A DNA stretch of 64,000 bases from UBA2108 sp002713215 (GCA_937891015.1 CALAPY010000092.1:34299-98298), one strand, 5' to 3'. Positions 8,702-18,169 are shown, counted from the first letter of the stretch. Numbers and translations are program-made. Notes: generated by a model from the letters alone, not told the origin.

Positions 8702-9682
8702 ATGGAAAACTTAAGGTACGACTGGACAATTGAAGAACTAAAAGCCATTTACAATAAACCTTTGTTGGATCTTGTATATGAAGCGGCAACAGTTCATCGC
8801 GAAAATTTTAACGCTAGAGAAGTACAGCGAAGCACATTACTTTCTATAAAAACAGGTGGTTGTGTTGAAGATTGCGCCTATTGCCCACAAGCGGCCAGGT
8901 ATTCTACCGGCGTGAATACACATAAATTGCTTCCTGTGGAAACCGTATTGGAAGCGGCACAAAAAGCCAAGGACGATGGGTCTTCTCGTTTTTGCATGGG
9001 TGCTGCCTGGAGAGAGGTTCGGGATAACCGGGACTTTGATAAGGTTATCGACATGGTAAAGGGCGTTAGTGATATGGGACTAGAGGTCTGCAGTACACTA
9101 GGAATGATAACTGACGAACAAGCTAAAAAACTAAAAGATGCCGGACTGGATGCATACAACCACAACCTGGATACTTCCGAAGAGTATTACAAAGAAATTA
9201 TATCGACTCGCGAATACGATAACCGCCTGCAGTCAATTGAAAATACACGCAAGGCAGGAATTACCGTCTGTTCTGGTGGAATAATCGGTATGGGAGAAAG
9301 CGTTGAGGACCGAATGGGGCTTATTCAAACACTTTCGTCACTTAACCCTCACCCGGAATCAGTTCCGATTAACATACTGGTCCCGGTAGAAGGAACACCT
9401 CTGGAAAACTGTGAGAAAATATCGGTTTGGGAAATGGTAAGAATGGTTGCCACCGCACGAATTGTATTTCAAAAAAGTTTGGTGCGGTTGAGTGCCGGAA
9501 GAAAAGATTTAACGGACGTAGAACAAGGATTCTGCTTTTTGGCCGGTGCCAATTCTATTTTTGCGGGTGATGAGTTGCTAACCACACCTAACCCTGCGTT
9601 TAATGCTGATAAGGAACTTTTTGAAACCTTAGGACTGGTGAACATGCCATCAAAAAAGATAAAGGAAGTAGCACCTGTTTAA
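8702..9682 (+). CDS. bioB: Biotin synthase (BioB)
   Basis: Radical-SAM enzyme inserting sulfur into dethiobiotin. The 326 residues contain GGCVEDCAYCPQ, the CxxxCxxC cluster motif with cysteines at about 54, 58 and 61 that bind the [4Fe-4S] cluster. Later come FCMGAAWR, YNHNLDTSEEYY, CSGGIIGMGE and RLSAGR, whose Arg normally ligates the [2Fe-2S] cluster. Length is normal. It ends the biotin operon and converges on the PKD-lipoprotein gene with only 8 bases between the stops, leaving no room for a separate terminator. Confidence 0.97.
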   Translation: MENLRYDWTIEELKAIYNKPLLDLVYEAATVHRENFNAREVQRSTLLSIKTGGCVEDCAYCPQAARYSTGVNTHKLLPVETVLEAAQKAKDDGSSRFCMGAAWREVRDNRDFDKVIDMVKGVSDMGLEVCSTLGMITDEQAKKLKDAGLDAYNHNLDTSEEYYKEIISTREYDNRLQSIENTRKAGITVCSGGIIGMGESVEDRMGLIQTLSSLNPHPESVPINILVPVEGTPLENCEKISVWEMVRMVATARIVFQKSLVRLSAGRKDLTDVEQGFCFLAGANSIFAGDELLTTPNPAFNADKELFETLGLVNMPSKKIKEVAPV

Positions 9683-9690
9683 GGTTCTTT

Positions 9691-10353
9691 CTATTTAGCG
9701 GTACCGTTGTAGGTTATGGTCCACGCGAGAGAATCAATTTGCGGATCCCTTCCCGATAGGGTAAAGTTAAACGACCTGGTTCTTTGGCTATAAGAGCCGC
9801 TTCCTGAAGTAATCAGCTCAAGCCTCGATGGTTGCAGGTTTGTTACTTCACTAAAAACAAAACCGGTATCCTTATCTCCCACAACCAAGGCTCTAAAAGT
9901 ACCCCTGGAAAACGCTACTTTAATCTGCTTTGTACTGGTTGGTGCAATAGTAACTGCTCCTGAATACTCTTTATTTAAAACGGTACTATCGGGATAATTT
10001 TCCAAATACTCACCGGAATAAATTCCTTCTGATGGTCCGGTCAAATCATTCAAAAAAGTACCAATGGTTCGTTTTAATTCATCCTCTTTCTTTTTATTCT
10101 TCACGGTAAGCGAAACCATGTACGTTCCTTCATCTTTATAGGCATGAACCGGGTTTGCCAGCGCAGATGTTTCTCCATCACCAAAATCCCATAGGTATTC
10201 CTGGGCATTCACAGAACAATCGTTAAACTTATATAACTCGTTGGTCTCCAAGCGTTCACCAATGGTGAAGCAAGCAACAGGCTCGTTGTTATTGCATGAG
10301 CTTAGGAAGAAAATGCACAGCGCAAATAAGAAGGTAGATTGAAGTTTATTCAC
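9691..10353 (-). CDS. PKD-domain lipoprotein
   Basis: Probable envelope lipoprotein of 220 residues. The N-terminus is a signal peptide ending in a lipobox (FFLSSCNNN), so Cys is expected to be lipidated. Residues about 28-90 form a PKD (immunoglobulin-like) domain with the diagnostic YLWDFGDGE and an HAYKDEGTYMVSLTV strand. The remaining about 120 residues look like a beta-rich domain without a motif I recognise. It is encoded alone between bioB (convergent) and the foldase gene upstream, separated from the latter by a terminator. Function unknown; PKD modules usually mediate protein or glycan contacts. Confidence 0.8.
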   Translation of the reverse strand: MNKLQSTFLFALCIFFLSSCNNNEPVACFTIGERLETNELYKFNDCSVNAQEYLWDFGDGETSALANPVHAYKDEGTYMVSLTVKNKKKEDELKRTIGTFLNDLTGPSEGIYSGEYLENYPDSTVLNKEYSGAVTIAPTSTKQIKVAFSRGTFRALVVGDKDTGFVFSEVTNLQPSRLELITSGSGSYSQRTRSFNFTLSGRDPQIDSLAWTITYNGTAK

Positions 10354-10370
10354 GGTTCGAATTTACCAAT

Positions 10371-10400
10371 AAAAAAGGGGCTGCCAAATGACGCCCCTTT
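10371..10400 (-). terminator. Rho-independent terminator of the foldase gene
   Basis: Read on the minus strand, AAAGGGGC and GCCCCTTT form a stem around a loop of roughly 10 bases, followed by a run of Ts. It lies about 20 bases after the stop of the peptidyl-prolyl isomerase gene and just before the PKD gene start. Confidence 0.8.
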
Positions 10401-10421
10401 CAAATCATTTATAGCGAGGTT

Positions 10422-12530
10422 CTAATAGAACTTGTGGCGGCTATCAACCACTCCACCTTTTTCTTTTAGAGCTTCAAATACTTCATAGTCTACCCGGCTG
10501 GCTAAGTTTCTACCTACCTGATCACGGGTAATCTCCAGGGTTGTGTTTTCGTCTGCGGGCATTATTTTGTCTACCCTAACAATGTAAACACCGTTTTCGC
10601 CATCCACGACTTCACTTTCCTGTCCTTCTTCCAAGCCGAAAATCATTCCTAAAATTTTAGCCTCCGGACCAATTCCGGGAATTGAAAAGCTACTGAAGTT
10701 GATATCGGTAGAGGTTTTAACTCCAGTTCCAATTGCCTGCGCAATTTCTTCAACTCCGGCATCAGCACCCATTTTGCTTCTGATCAATTCAGCTTTCTTT
10801 TCCTTTATTACCTTTTCGGTCACTTTGTCTTTCACCTCTTCGAAAGGAAGGGTGCCTTCTTCTTTTACCGAAGAAAGAGCAGCAATTATGAACTGGGTCC
10901 CCATTTCATATACATCAGATACTTCACCAATGTTTGCGTCATAAGACCAACGGATCAACTGACGTGGGCTTTCCAAATTACCAAGCACCTTGTCCTGAAC
11001 CCGAATGTAATCGAACTCCTGGATTTCAACCGCCGGATTTTCCTCAGCTGCTTTTACAAATGCATCGAGCGTACTATTTTGAATGGCAAACTCTGAAGCT
11101 AGGTTATATTGTTTTTCAAAGGTCTCTTCACTTGGCTCAATGATTCTCTCTATACTAACTGTTTCGATCTTTTCCTTCTCTTCCGTCTTATTGGTAATTT
11201 CAATGAGGTGATAGCCATATTGTGTTTTTACAATCGGTAGATCGCCTACGTTTCCATTAAAACAAGCCCTGTCAAATTCAGGTACCATTTGACCCTGAGT
11301 GAACCATTCCAAATCTCCACCATTTCGTGCAGAACCTAAATCCGCACTTAAATCAGTGGCTAATTGTGCAAAATCAGCTCCGTTTTGAATGGCTTCTTTA
11401 AGGCTGTCCATTCGTACTCTAATTACAGTAGTATCTTCCGTTTCACTCGGCTGAAGCAAAATATGCCTTGCTCTTACTGAGTCTGGAACCAATACGGTTC
11501 CCAATTTTTTGGTCAACTTAAACGTTCCATTAGCGCCATAAGGACCAAAAACGGTTCCGTTTTCTGCCGCAAAAATTAATGAGTCAATATCATCGGGTAG
11601 TTCATATCGTTTGAAACGCTGAAAACTATTTCTTGAATCCGAGTTTTGAAGAGCAAACAAAGTATCGTTATCCGCAGCTTCAAACTCAGGCTTCATTTTG
11701 CCTACCATTTGTTTTATTCTTTCAAGATCGGCCTCCGTTGGGGTTACATTCCACGAAATCAACTTGATTCCCCTTGTAGTTTCATTTTGAGAAAACTCTT
11801 TATCCGATTTATGGGCATTGTAGTAGCTTTGAAGATCGGCATCGTCATACGAAACTTCATCATTGGTTATTTCGTCATAGCTCATTCCAGCATAACTGAT
11901 GCTTACCCTTTTATTTTCTTCCACTGAACTTTGCTCAGCGTCGAAGTTAGAAACGTAAAGTCCGCGCTTAATAGCGTTGTTGTATTTGTTACTTAAAATG
12001 GTTTGTCGAATTGCATCTTCAACCGGATACCAGTTTTCTGGGGTTTCACCACCAAGAATTTGTTTGATGTAGAAAAGAACTTTTTGTGAGTTAAGACCTC
12101 CTGTTGCCGGATCTCTCAATTGATCATATACCTGGTTGGTTTGGGGATTCGTGAAGTATTGATTCAGTACCGCATTGTTTGGGTTGTTCTTAATTTCTTC
12201 CCAAAGTTCTTCATCGGTTACAGAAATTCCGATTTTAGCATACTCAGTTTCAACCAACTTTTCCTGCAATAACTGGTTCCAAACCCGATTACGCATTTGA
12301 TCCATCTGTTGCCCGCTTACATCCTGACCGTTGGAAGCTTCTGATAATCGCCGCTCAAATTCCTGAATTGAAATTTTCACTCCGTTTATCTCTCCCACAT
12401 CAGTATCCGGCTGGCTAAAAATATTGCTGTTTCCACTCAAAAGGTCACTACCAATAAAAGCTACCATAGCAAAGGCCACTACTCCAATCATAAGTCCCGA
12501 CCTGTTGCGTATCTGTCCTATTACTCCCAT
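10422..12530 (-). CDS. Membrane-anchored PpiC-type peptidyl-prolyl isomerase (SurA/PpiD-like)
   Basis: Envelope folding factor of 702 residues. It has a short basic N-terminus, one membrane anchor near residues 12-32, and a SurA_N-like helical region carrying FERRLSEASNG. A parvulin domain follows around 345-450, with VRARHILLQ, ADFAQLATDLSADLGSA and NGGDLEWFTQGQMVPEF, ending YGYHLIEIT. A second chaperone-like C-terminal region (about 460-700) follows. The anchored layout and length resemble PpiD (about 620) more than soluble SurA. It follows the CBS-domain gene after 130 bases but has its own promoter, so it may be expressed both from the upstream envelope operon and separately. Confidence 0.9.
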   Translation of the reverse strand: MGVIGQIRNRSGLMIGVVAFAMVAFIGSDLLSGNSNIFSQPDTDVGEINGVKISIQEFERRLSEASNGQDVSGQQMDQMRNRVWNQLLQEKLVETEYAKIGISVTDEELWEEIKNNPNNAVLNQYFTNPQTNQVYDQLRDPATGGLNSQKVLFYIKQILGGETPENWYPVEDAIRQTILSNKYNNAIKRGLYVSNFDAEQSSVEENKRVSISYAGMSYDEITNDEVSYDDADLQSYYNAHKSDKEFSQNETTRGIKLISWNVTPTEADLERIKQMVGKMKPEFEAADNDTLFALQNSDSRNSFQRFKRYELPDDIDSLIFAAENGTVFGPYGANGTFKLTKKLGTVLVPDSVRARHILLQPSETEDTTVIRVRMDSLKEAIQNGADFAQLATDLSADLGSARNGGDLEWFTQGQMVPEFDRACFNGNVGDLPIVKTQYGYHLIEITNKTEEKEKIETVSIERIIEPSEETFEKQYNLASEFAIQNSTLDAFVKAAEENPAVEIQEFDYIRVQDKVLGNLESPRQLIRWSYDANIGEVSDVYEMGTQFIIAALSSVKEEGTLPFEEVKDKVTEKVIKEKKAELIRSKMGADAGVEEIAQAIGTGVKTSTDINFSSFSIPGIGPEAKILGMIFGLEEGQESEVVDGENGVYIVRVDKIMPADENTTLEITRDQVGRNLASRVDYEVFEALKEKGGVVDSRHKFY

Positions 12531-12556
12531 TTATCTTAGGTTCAAAATTTGGACCG

Positions 12557-12588
12557 CGAATATACAATCATTGCCGATTAAATTCAAA
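12557..12588 (-). promoter_or_regulatory. Probable promoter of the foldase gene
   Basis: On the minus strand a TTTG (12585-12588) is followed, after 20 bases, by TATATTCG (12557-12564), one mismatch from the Bacteroidota -7 consensus TAnnTTTG. It lies 26 bases before the foldase ATG. Confidence 0.5.
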
Positions 12589-12660
12589 AATTGAACATTT
12601 CTTAACTTGTTGTTTGTTAGTGGTTTATAAAATTGTGGTTTTGTCCAGTGTAAGTTTTGG

Positions 12661-13926
12661 CTAATTCGGGGGGCTATTTGTAATTAAAACGCTTTCTATC
12701 TTATTATCAGATACTTGCTCAATGGTAAAAATAAAACCTTCAATTTCCAGTACTTCTCCTTGGTCGGGAATACTCTCCTGAAAATGGGTAATTAAACCCC
12801 CTAGGGTTTCATAATCAGGGTTTTCTGGTAGTTCAAGTTGATACTCCATATTTAGGTGGTCTACCTCCAGCCGAGCAGAAAAACGATACCTTCCCTCTCC
12901 GAGGTCTTCCTCTATCTCATAATCCTTATCGTGTTCGTCTTCTATTTCACCAACAATTTCTTCAATGAGGTCTTCTGTTGTAACTATTCCTGCTGTACCT
13001 CCAAATTCATCGAGAACAACGGCTATACTTCTTTTGTTTTTATTCAAAATCTTAAGCGCATCACTGGCGGTCATTGCTTCGGGAATAAGCGAAATTGGTA
13101 AAAGAATTTCTTTAATCGACTTGGGTGATTTCAAGAGCTCGAAAGAATGTACGTAGCCAATTATATTATCCATTCCCTCTCTATAAATCAAGACCTTGGA
13201 TAACCCTGTTTCTATGAACAACTCCCTCACTTTTTCAAGTTCTTCATCTTCAGAAACAGCCTTCACTTCCGTTCTTGGAACCATACACTCCCGGACTTTT
13301 ACTTCATTAAATTCCAGTGCATTTTGAAGAATCTGAACCTCGTGCTCCAGTTCATCTTTATTGTTTGTTTTCGATGTCGCCTCTCGTAAGTACTGATCCA
13401 AATCCACTTTCCCAAACACCACCTGCTTATTACTGAGGTCTTCCTTTATTATGTACTTCAAAATGAAATTAGTAATGCCCATCGTAATAAATACAATAGG
13501 AGATAAAACGCTATAAATAATGACCGTAGGAATGGCAAAAACGTTGAGTGTTCTATTGGGGTTAATCCTAAATATTGTTTTGGGTAAAAATTCAGCGGTA
13601 ACCAAAACCAGGGTTGTAGAAATTACCGTTTGAAGTAAAAAAATGGCGAATTTATTGGGAATCGCCGCTGCTATTAATGGTTCTAAAGCAAGCGCCATAA
13701 AATAACCATAGATAACTAAGGCAATGTTGTTGCCTATGAGCATTGTAGAAATAAATTCCCTTTCGTGTTTAACGAAGTAGGAATAGATCGATGCTGCAAT
13801 TTCACCTCCCTTTTTGTCTAATTCAATTTTTAGTTTGTTGGAACTGATAAAGGCTATTTCCATTCCAGAAAAAAAGGCGGAAAAAAGTAGGGAAAGAAGA
13901 ATTATCAAAAACGAATTCTCGTCCAT
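12661..13926 (-). CDS. CNNM/CBS/CorC-domain membrane protein (hemolysin-like, GldE-related)
   Basis: A 421-residue member of the UPF0053/CNNM family. Residues about 1-190 form the DUF21 membrane domain, with the typical FFSGMEIAFISSNKLKIEL and four hydrophobic helices. Paired CBS domains follow (about 205-330), including MVPRTEVKAV, and DEFGGTAGIVTTEDLIEEIVGEIEDE is the conserved CBS2-to-CorC stretch. The C-terminal CorC_HlyC domain occupies about 345-420. Relatives are linked to Mg2+/Co2+ transport, and in gliding Flavobacteria one copy is GldE. Whether this is GldE itself cannot be told without a tree, and no other gld gene is nearby. It sits in the envelope operon downstream of lptC. Confidence 0.87.
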   Translation of the reverse strand: MDENSFLIILLSLLFSAFFSGMEIAFISSNKLKIELDKKGGEIAASIYSYFVKHEREFISTMLIGNNIALVIYGYFMALALEPLIAAAIPNKFAIFLLQTVISTTLVLVTAEFLPKTIFRINPNRTLNVFAIPTVIIYSVLSPIVFITMGITNFILKYIIKEDLSNKQVVFGKVDLDQYLREATSKTNNKDELEHEVQILQNALEFNEVKVRECMVPRTEVKAVSEDEELEKVRELFIETGLSKVLIYREGMDNIIGYVHSFELLKSPKSIKEILLPISLIPEAMTASDALKILNKNKRSIAVVLDEFGGTAGIVTTEDLIEEIVGEIEDEHDKDYEIEEDLGEGRYRFSARLEVDHLNMEYQLELPENPDYETLGGLITHFQESIPDQGEVLEIEGFIFTIEQVSDNKIESVLITNSPPN

Positions 13927-13962
13927 AAATTGGATATCGCTATCAAATATAAAGGATGAGTC

Positions 13963-14169
13963 TTACTTCTCGCCGTTTTCTTGATCCTGTTTTTTCAACT
14001 TGCCATCATACCATTTTCTCATTCCAAACAACACAAATGCCAATATGGGCATATAGTAAGTCATGGGTTCAACCTCATCAGAGGTCATTGTTTTGTAAAT
14101 GGCATATATGGTCGTTAAGATTCCTATGGTTAGCCAGAAGTAGACAATATATATGTTATACTTTTTCAT
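13963..14169 (-). CDS. Small two-helix membrane protein
   Basis: A 68-residue protein with two hydrophobic helices (about residues 6-24 and 38-50) and a lysine-rich tail. Between them is TMTSDEVEPMTYYMPI, apparently a short loop. It lies in line between lptC (37 bases upstream) and the CBS-domain gene (36 bases downstream), so it is very likely a real co-transcribed gene. I do not recognise a named family. Confidence 0.7.
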   Translation of the reverse strand: MKKYNIYIVYFWLTIGILTTIYAIYKTMTSDEVEPMTYYMPILAFVLFGMRKWYDGKLKKQDQENGEK

Positions 14170-14206
14170 GATTTATCTTTTATTAAGCTAATCCGGAGGG
14201 TGAAAC

Positions 14207-14791
14207 CTACTCCTCCAGCTCTTCATTATCCTCTCCTTTTACAGAAATTACCCCCCTAATATTGGTAATCCTGTATTTGGTGAACGAGTCGTTCGACTCG
14301 AGTCCATCACCGTAAATAATTTCATCCGGAGTGGTTATTTTAACATACTCTTCGGTAAATATTCTGCTCTCCTCCCGATACCAGGTTAGCATTTCGGTGT
14401 TAAGGGTTTCGTCTTTATTGTTCTTTACCTCAACGTTGTTCTTCACCACAATTCTTTTTTCTTCCGGGTAGTTAATTCCGTAATCGGCTTTCAATGTCGA
14501 TTCCGGTGCTCCGGTAGAGTCAAACATGGTTAAAACCAGGCCTTCAGGAAATTCAACAAATGGATTATCGGCATCGGTAAACCTCAACATTTTTGGGGTG
14601 GTTACCTTGATTTTTAGCAGGGCTGAATCACTAAAAAGGATGGTCGTATTTATTGATATTTCCGTTGGTTTTAAGGAGTCCGATTCTAAAACGGGTAATT
14701 CGGTGGTGTCATTTCCGCAAGAAAACAAGAGTGCCGCAACCAAGGTTGCGGCACTTACTACTGATAGTATTTTAACAGCGGAGTTTATCAA
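14207..14791 (-). CDS. lptC: LPS export protein LptC-like lipoprotein
   Basis: Component of the LPS transport bridge: LptC accepts LPS from LptBFG and passes it to LptA. The 194 residues start with a signal sequence and lipobox (LLFSCGND), so this version is predicted to be a lipoprotein, as is usual for Bacteroidota LptC. The rest is beta-rich, with FPEGLVLTMFDSTGAPESTLKADYG and VKNNVEVKN, typical of the LptC/OstA jelly roll, and a YGDGLESND segment close to the end. It begins 6 bases after the TPR gene stop, in the coaX-led operon. Confidence 0.85.
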   Translation of the reverse strand: MINSAVKILSVVSAATLVAALLFSCGNDTTELPVLESDSLKPTEISINTTILFSDSALLKIKVTTPKMLRFTDADNPFVEFPEGLVLTMFDSTGAPESTLKADYGINYPEEKRIVVKNNVEVKNNKDETLNTEMLTWYREESRIFTEEYVKITTPDEIIYGDGLESNDSFTKYRITNIRGVISVKGEDNEELEE

Positions 14792-14797
14792 TATGTT

Positions 14798-16123
14798 TTA
14801 GTTAAATCTTGCTGTGGTAGTTTCGTTAATCCAACCTTTTACGGTATAACTATCCCCCTCGTTAATTCCGTAGAAAAAGCAATCTTGCTTTCCCGGAAAC
14901 CTGCTCTTGGCTTTAGCAATTTTATTTCCAATTTTTTCTTTCAAACTTGGGTCTTTTGCCAAGGCTATTTGATATTTATCTACTGCAGCCCAGTTTCCGG
15001 CTCTTTTATCACAATCATTATCCCCACATGAACTGGCTCCTCCAAAATACGCATCACCAATCATCATGTAAGCCTCTCCGTTAGATTTATCTACCGATAA
15101 AGCTCGACTGGCCATCAACTTCGCTTTTGCATATTGGCCATTGCTCAAATAGCAATACCCTGCTCTTAATGCGGCTTTAATCTTAAACGGCGCTTTATCG
15201 ACCTCTGGTAATGAATCAGCCAGTGCAAATGCTTCCAAATAGTAATCTATCGCCTCCGGACATTTTTGTTTTTTCACATACCAATTGGCAATACTCCATG
15301 CGGCTAGTGGTGAAGGGGAAAGCTCCTGAAGTCGCTTAGCCACAGCAATATAAAAATCCGAATCCTCGCACTCTTTAGCATTTAACAATTCCAGAACTCC
15401 GCGAATCATTTCTGCATCATTCTGGTTTGCTTCAAACCTTGGTTTAAATGCGGTTACAAGATCCTCACAACTTGCCACTTCCTTGAAGAACTGAAGTAAG
15501 TTTTCGTTACTGGTTTTGTAATTGTTTATTTTCTTTTCACTCTTACCGTTTTTAATGTTGTAATCGGCAATCGCTTTTAAGATGGCATACAATTCAATAA
15601 CATCAGTTTTGGTACACTTGCCCTGCTTGTACATAGCATACCGTGCTTTGTACATATAAACAATGGCACCGGCACCCATTTTATTTCCACGAAGTTTTAG
15701 TGCTTCTTCAAACATTTCATAGGCTATTTCCGGTTGCTTTGGACGGTATTTAATGTGATCGCTTGCCTTCTTTTCAAGTACAAAACCTCGCTGACCAAAG
15801 TGCTCGATTCGCATGTCATAAACCGCCATTAAGGAGTCGACCAACAACTCCTTAAGCTCTGGGTTTCCTTTAGCTGCCTTAATTTTTGCCTTATAGATTT
15901 TGGGTACTTTCTGGTACGCACCTTTTCTTGCCTTTGGGCATATTTCAAATAAAATCTTATAGTACTTCAGGGCTTCGTTGTATTGCTTGTTTTTATAGTT
16001 CTCATCCCCCAATGAAATACTCTGGATACAGTTTACACTATCCTCAGGCGTTGCGCCAAATTTTTGGGCACTCACACTCATTGCTCCAAACAGAAATAAT
16101 CCTAACAATAATTTCACTCTCAT
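14798..16123 (-). CDS. Secreted tetratricopeptide-repeat protein
   Basis: A 441-residue exported protein with signal peptide MRVKLLLGLFLFGAMSVSAQ. It is followed by alpha-helical tetratricopeptide repeats, for example LGDENYKNKQYNEALKYY at about 37-54, AIDYYLEAFALA near 285 and GYCYLSNGQYAKAKLMASRA near 325. Several cysteines recur (NCIQ, CPKA, CTKT, CEDL, CPEA, CGDNDCDK), possibly forming disulfides in the periplasm. It lies 11 bases after the OMP gene and 6 bases before lptC, so a role in envelope assembly is plausible. This gene position is a recurrent Bacteroidota arrangement; no biochemical function is known to me. Confidence 0.8.
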   Translation of the reverse strand: MRVKLLLGLFLFGAMSVSAQKFGATPEDSVNCIQSISLGDENYKNKQYNEALKYYKILFEICPKARKGAYQKVPKIYKAKIKAAKGNPELKELLVDSLMAVYDMRIEHFGQRGFVLEKKASDHIKYRPKQPEIAYEMFEEALKLRGNKMGAGAIVYMYKARYAMYKQGKCTKTDVIELYAILKAIADYNIKNGKSEKKINNYKTSNENLLQFFKEVASCEDLVTAFKPRFEANQNDAEMIRGVLELLNAKECEDSDFYIAVAKRLQELSPSPLAAWSIANWYVKKQKCPEAIDYYLEAFALADSLPEVDKAPFKIKAALRAGYCYLSNGQYAKAKLMASRALSVDKSNGEAYMMIGDAYFGGASSCGDNDCDKRAGNWAAVDKYQIALAKDPSLKEKIGNKIAKAKSRFPGKQDCFFYGINEGDSYTVKGWINETTTARFN

Positions 16124-16134
16124 CTTTTCTTGTT

Positions 16135-17427
16135 CTAATTGTATTTACTCGGTTTAAACCACGTGTCAAATTTGTGTGGATTAAAGGAAATCCCGAGATA
16201 AAAATTTGTAAAATTTTCCTTTATTAATCCATTTTCCTTCGAACCTCTTTGACCAAACTCTATACCAATGTTAATGGAGCTTTTCGTCTTCGTTTTTAGA
16301 ACGGGAATCCCCAACCCTGCTGATACAGCATATTCAGAAACGTTGTTGGAATTCACAACCAGGCGGGTGTTGGCAAATTTATAGCCTGCCCGGTATCTTA
16401 TACTTTGTAAGAACTTAGCCAATGCATCGGGGTTTGGAGTGCTTTCTATCCCAATGGAAAACTCTCTTCTTGAGTTTAGGTCGGTGTTATTTCCGAGGAT
16501 CGTCAACTCCGACCAGTCCTGATACTTATAATCGGCCAATAGGGTCCAGCTTTTTCCCAAATATATTCCAACACCAAAATTCATGGTAGTTGGCATTTTC
16601 ACCTTACCTTTTATTTCCGTGAAAACCACGGTATCCTTAACATATTCCTGTCCTCCGGAAAGCCGATAGCTGTATGATTCTGAGTTTACCTTGGCATTAA
16701 TTTCAAGCGACGGAGCATAGGTTGCTCCAAATGACATTTTGAAATCCTTGGTAAACTGATGATCGTAGTATAACCCAACATCAAAAGCAACGTCATTAAC
16801 ACTGGATCGGTTTACAATGTTACTGCTCAGGGCATCGGGTGAATCTAAGAAGTTGGTTGTTCTTCTGTTGGTTTTAACAAAGCCAAAATAGTAAATGAAA
16901 TTCGCTCCAAAATTCAGAGTCCTTACTGAGTCTTTAAGAATACTATAACCTGCTCCAAACAAAAACTCGTTGATTCCGCCTTGACCATCATATACAAATT
17001 GATAATCGCCGAGTATAGGGTCGGTTTGATTGGCCTGAATATTATAACCAACTTTAGTATACTGCCTAAGGCTGGCACTCATTCCACCGCGCCTTCCTAA
17101 AGGAAACGCAACAGCAAGGTTATTGAAGTATCCGCGATTTGTTTTTTGTGTTACTGTTGCGGACTGAATGCTTCGGGTATCAAGATTATAATCTACACCA
17201 AAGGTAGTGTATTGAATACCGGCATGGGTTGCGGGGTTAAGAATGTTGACCCTTGCTTCTGAGGTAAATGCTGTACCGGTAGAAGCCATACTTCGCTGAC
17301 TTGCAAATGCTCGAGTATTAATATCTCCCAAACCATAAAACGAGTAGGGCGAATCGGTGGTTGTCTGTGCGAAGGCAACACTGCCCATTAAACAGAAAAA
17401 GAAAACTAACGGTTTACTTACTTTCAT
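16135..17427 (-). CDS. Outer-membrane beta-barrel protein
   Basis: A 430-residue predicted outer-membrane barrel. It has a signal peptide ending FAQ at about residue 21, then SPYSFYGLGDINTRAFASQRSMASTG and VNILNPATHAG, wording typical of Bacteroidota FadL/PorV-like barrels in which an N-terminal hatch precedes the barrel. Alternating aromatic/hydrophobic strands run to the end, finishing with FYLGISFNPHKFDTWFKPSKYN. Its ATG overlaps the end of coaX by 14 bases. Substrate unknown; a transport or assembly role is inferred from fold and operon only. Confidence 0.8.
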   Translation of the reverse strand: MKVSKPLVFFFCLMGSVAFAQTTTDSPYSFYGLGDINTRAFASQRSMASTGTAFTSEARVNILNPATHAGIQYTTFGVDYNLDTRSIQSATVTQKTNRGYFNNLAVAFPLGRRGGMSASLRQYTKVGYNIQANQTDPILGDYQFVYDGQGGINEFLFGAGYSILKDSVRTLNFGANFIYYFGFVKTNRRTTNFLDSPDALSSNIVNRSSVNDVAFDVGLYYDHQFTKDFKMSFGATYAPSLEINAKVNSESYSYRLSGGQEYVKDTVVFTEIKGKVKMPTTMNFGVGIYLGKSWTLLADYKYQDWSELTILGNNTDLNSRREFSIGIESTPNPDALAKFLQSIRYRAGYKFANTRLVVNSNNVSEYAVSAGLGIPVLKTKTKSSINIGIEFGQRGSKENGLIKENFTNFYLGISFNPHKFDTWFKPSKYN

Positions 17428-18145
17428 TAATTTTCAATATGTAATACAATCCTTCAAGGGTTAGATTTGGGCGTGCAAAAATGGGATATTTAAACGCCTT
17501 TACAAAACGTTCGTGATCTCCGCCTGTTAAAACAATATATAAGTCGTTATATTGCCTCTTATATTCCTCAATTACTCCTTCCAATTCAAAGCGAATTCCA
17601 TTCATAACACCACTCAGGATAGACTCCTTGGTATTACCACCAATTACTGCCACATCACCTTCTGGCTCCAACAACGGCAAGCGGCCTGTATTGGTGCTTA
17701 AACTCTCCAGGCGCATTTGAAGCCCTGGTGAAATTGCACCTCCCAGGTATTCGCCTGTTGCATTAACGAAGTCGTATTTAATACAGGTTCCCATATCAAT
17801 AGACAGCACATTCTGATTAGGGTGGTGTGTATGGCAGGCCACAGCATTGGCCAACCGATCCTGGCCCAAGGTTTCGGGTGTTCGGTAATTATTTTTCAAT
17901 GGGAGATTTGAACTATTGTTCAGGTAAATGGTTTTAAACCGGTTGGTTATTTCTTTCTCAATTTCATTTTCTTCTTCAATTACCGAACTAATAATACAAG
18001 GCGTTTCGGGAGAAATTGAGTCCAGATGTTCTTTAAAAAGGTCAAAATCGGTTTCTCGGTTGAGTTTTTTTAATTGCACCATTCCTTTCTGATCGAAAAG
18101 CGCGAGTTTTAGTTGAGTATTTCCAAGGTCGGCGACCAGATACAT
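17414..18145 (-). CDS. coaX: Type III pantothenate kinase (CoaX)
   Basis: First step of coenzyme A synthesis, phosphorylating pantothenate. The 243 residues have the ASKHA-fold features of CoaX: LVADLGNTQLKLALFD at the N-terminus (phosphate-1), TLGQDRLANAVAC, SIDMGTCIKYDFVN (phosphate-2 with the catalytic Asp just before it), GGAISPGLQMRLESL and VLTGGDHERF. Length is typical (about 240-260). It heads the minus-strand operon that continues into OMP, TPR, lptC, small protein and CBS protein, with a -7 box 17 bases upstream of the ATG. Confidence 0.95.
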   Translation of the reverse strand: MYLVADLGNTQLKLALFDQKGMVQLKKLNRETDFDLFKEHLDSISPETPCIISSVIEEENEIEKEITNRFKTIYLNNSSNLPLKNNYRTPETLGQDRLANAVACHTHHPNQNVLSIDMGTCIKYDFVNATGEYLGGAISPGLQMRLESLSTNTGRLPLLEPEGDVAVIGGNTKESILSGVMNGIRFELEGVIEEYKRQYNDLYIVLTGGDHERFVKAFKYPIFARPNLTLEGLYYILKINESK

Positions 18146-18161
18146 TGCTTAAAAATGGGTG

Positions 18162-18169
18162 CAAATATA
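18162..18169 (-). promoter_or_regulatory. -7 promoter box for the coaX operon
   Basis: Minus-strand TATATTTG, an exact TAnnTTTG match, 16 bases before the coaX ATG. Confidence 0.55.

Noticed and set aside
16150..16170. CACGTG at about 16160 as a third parS site
   Set aside because: Only the six-base core is present; the flanks do not match and it lies inside a coding region.
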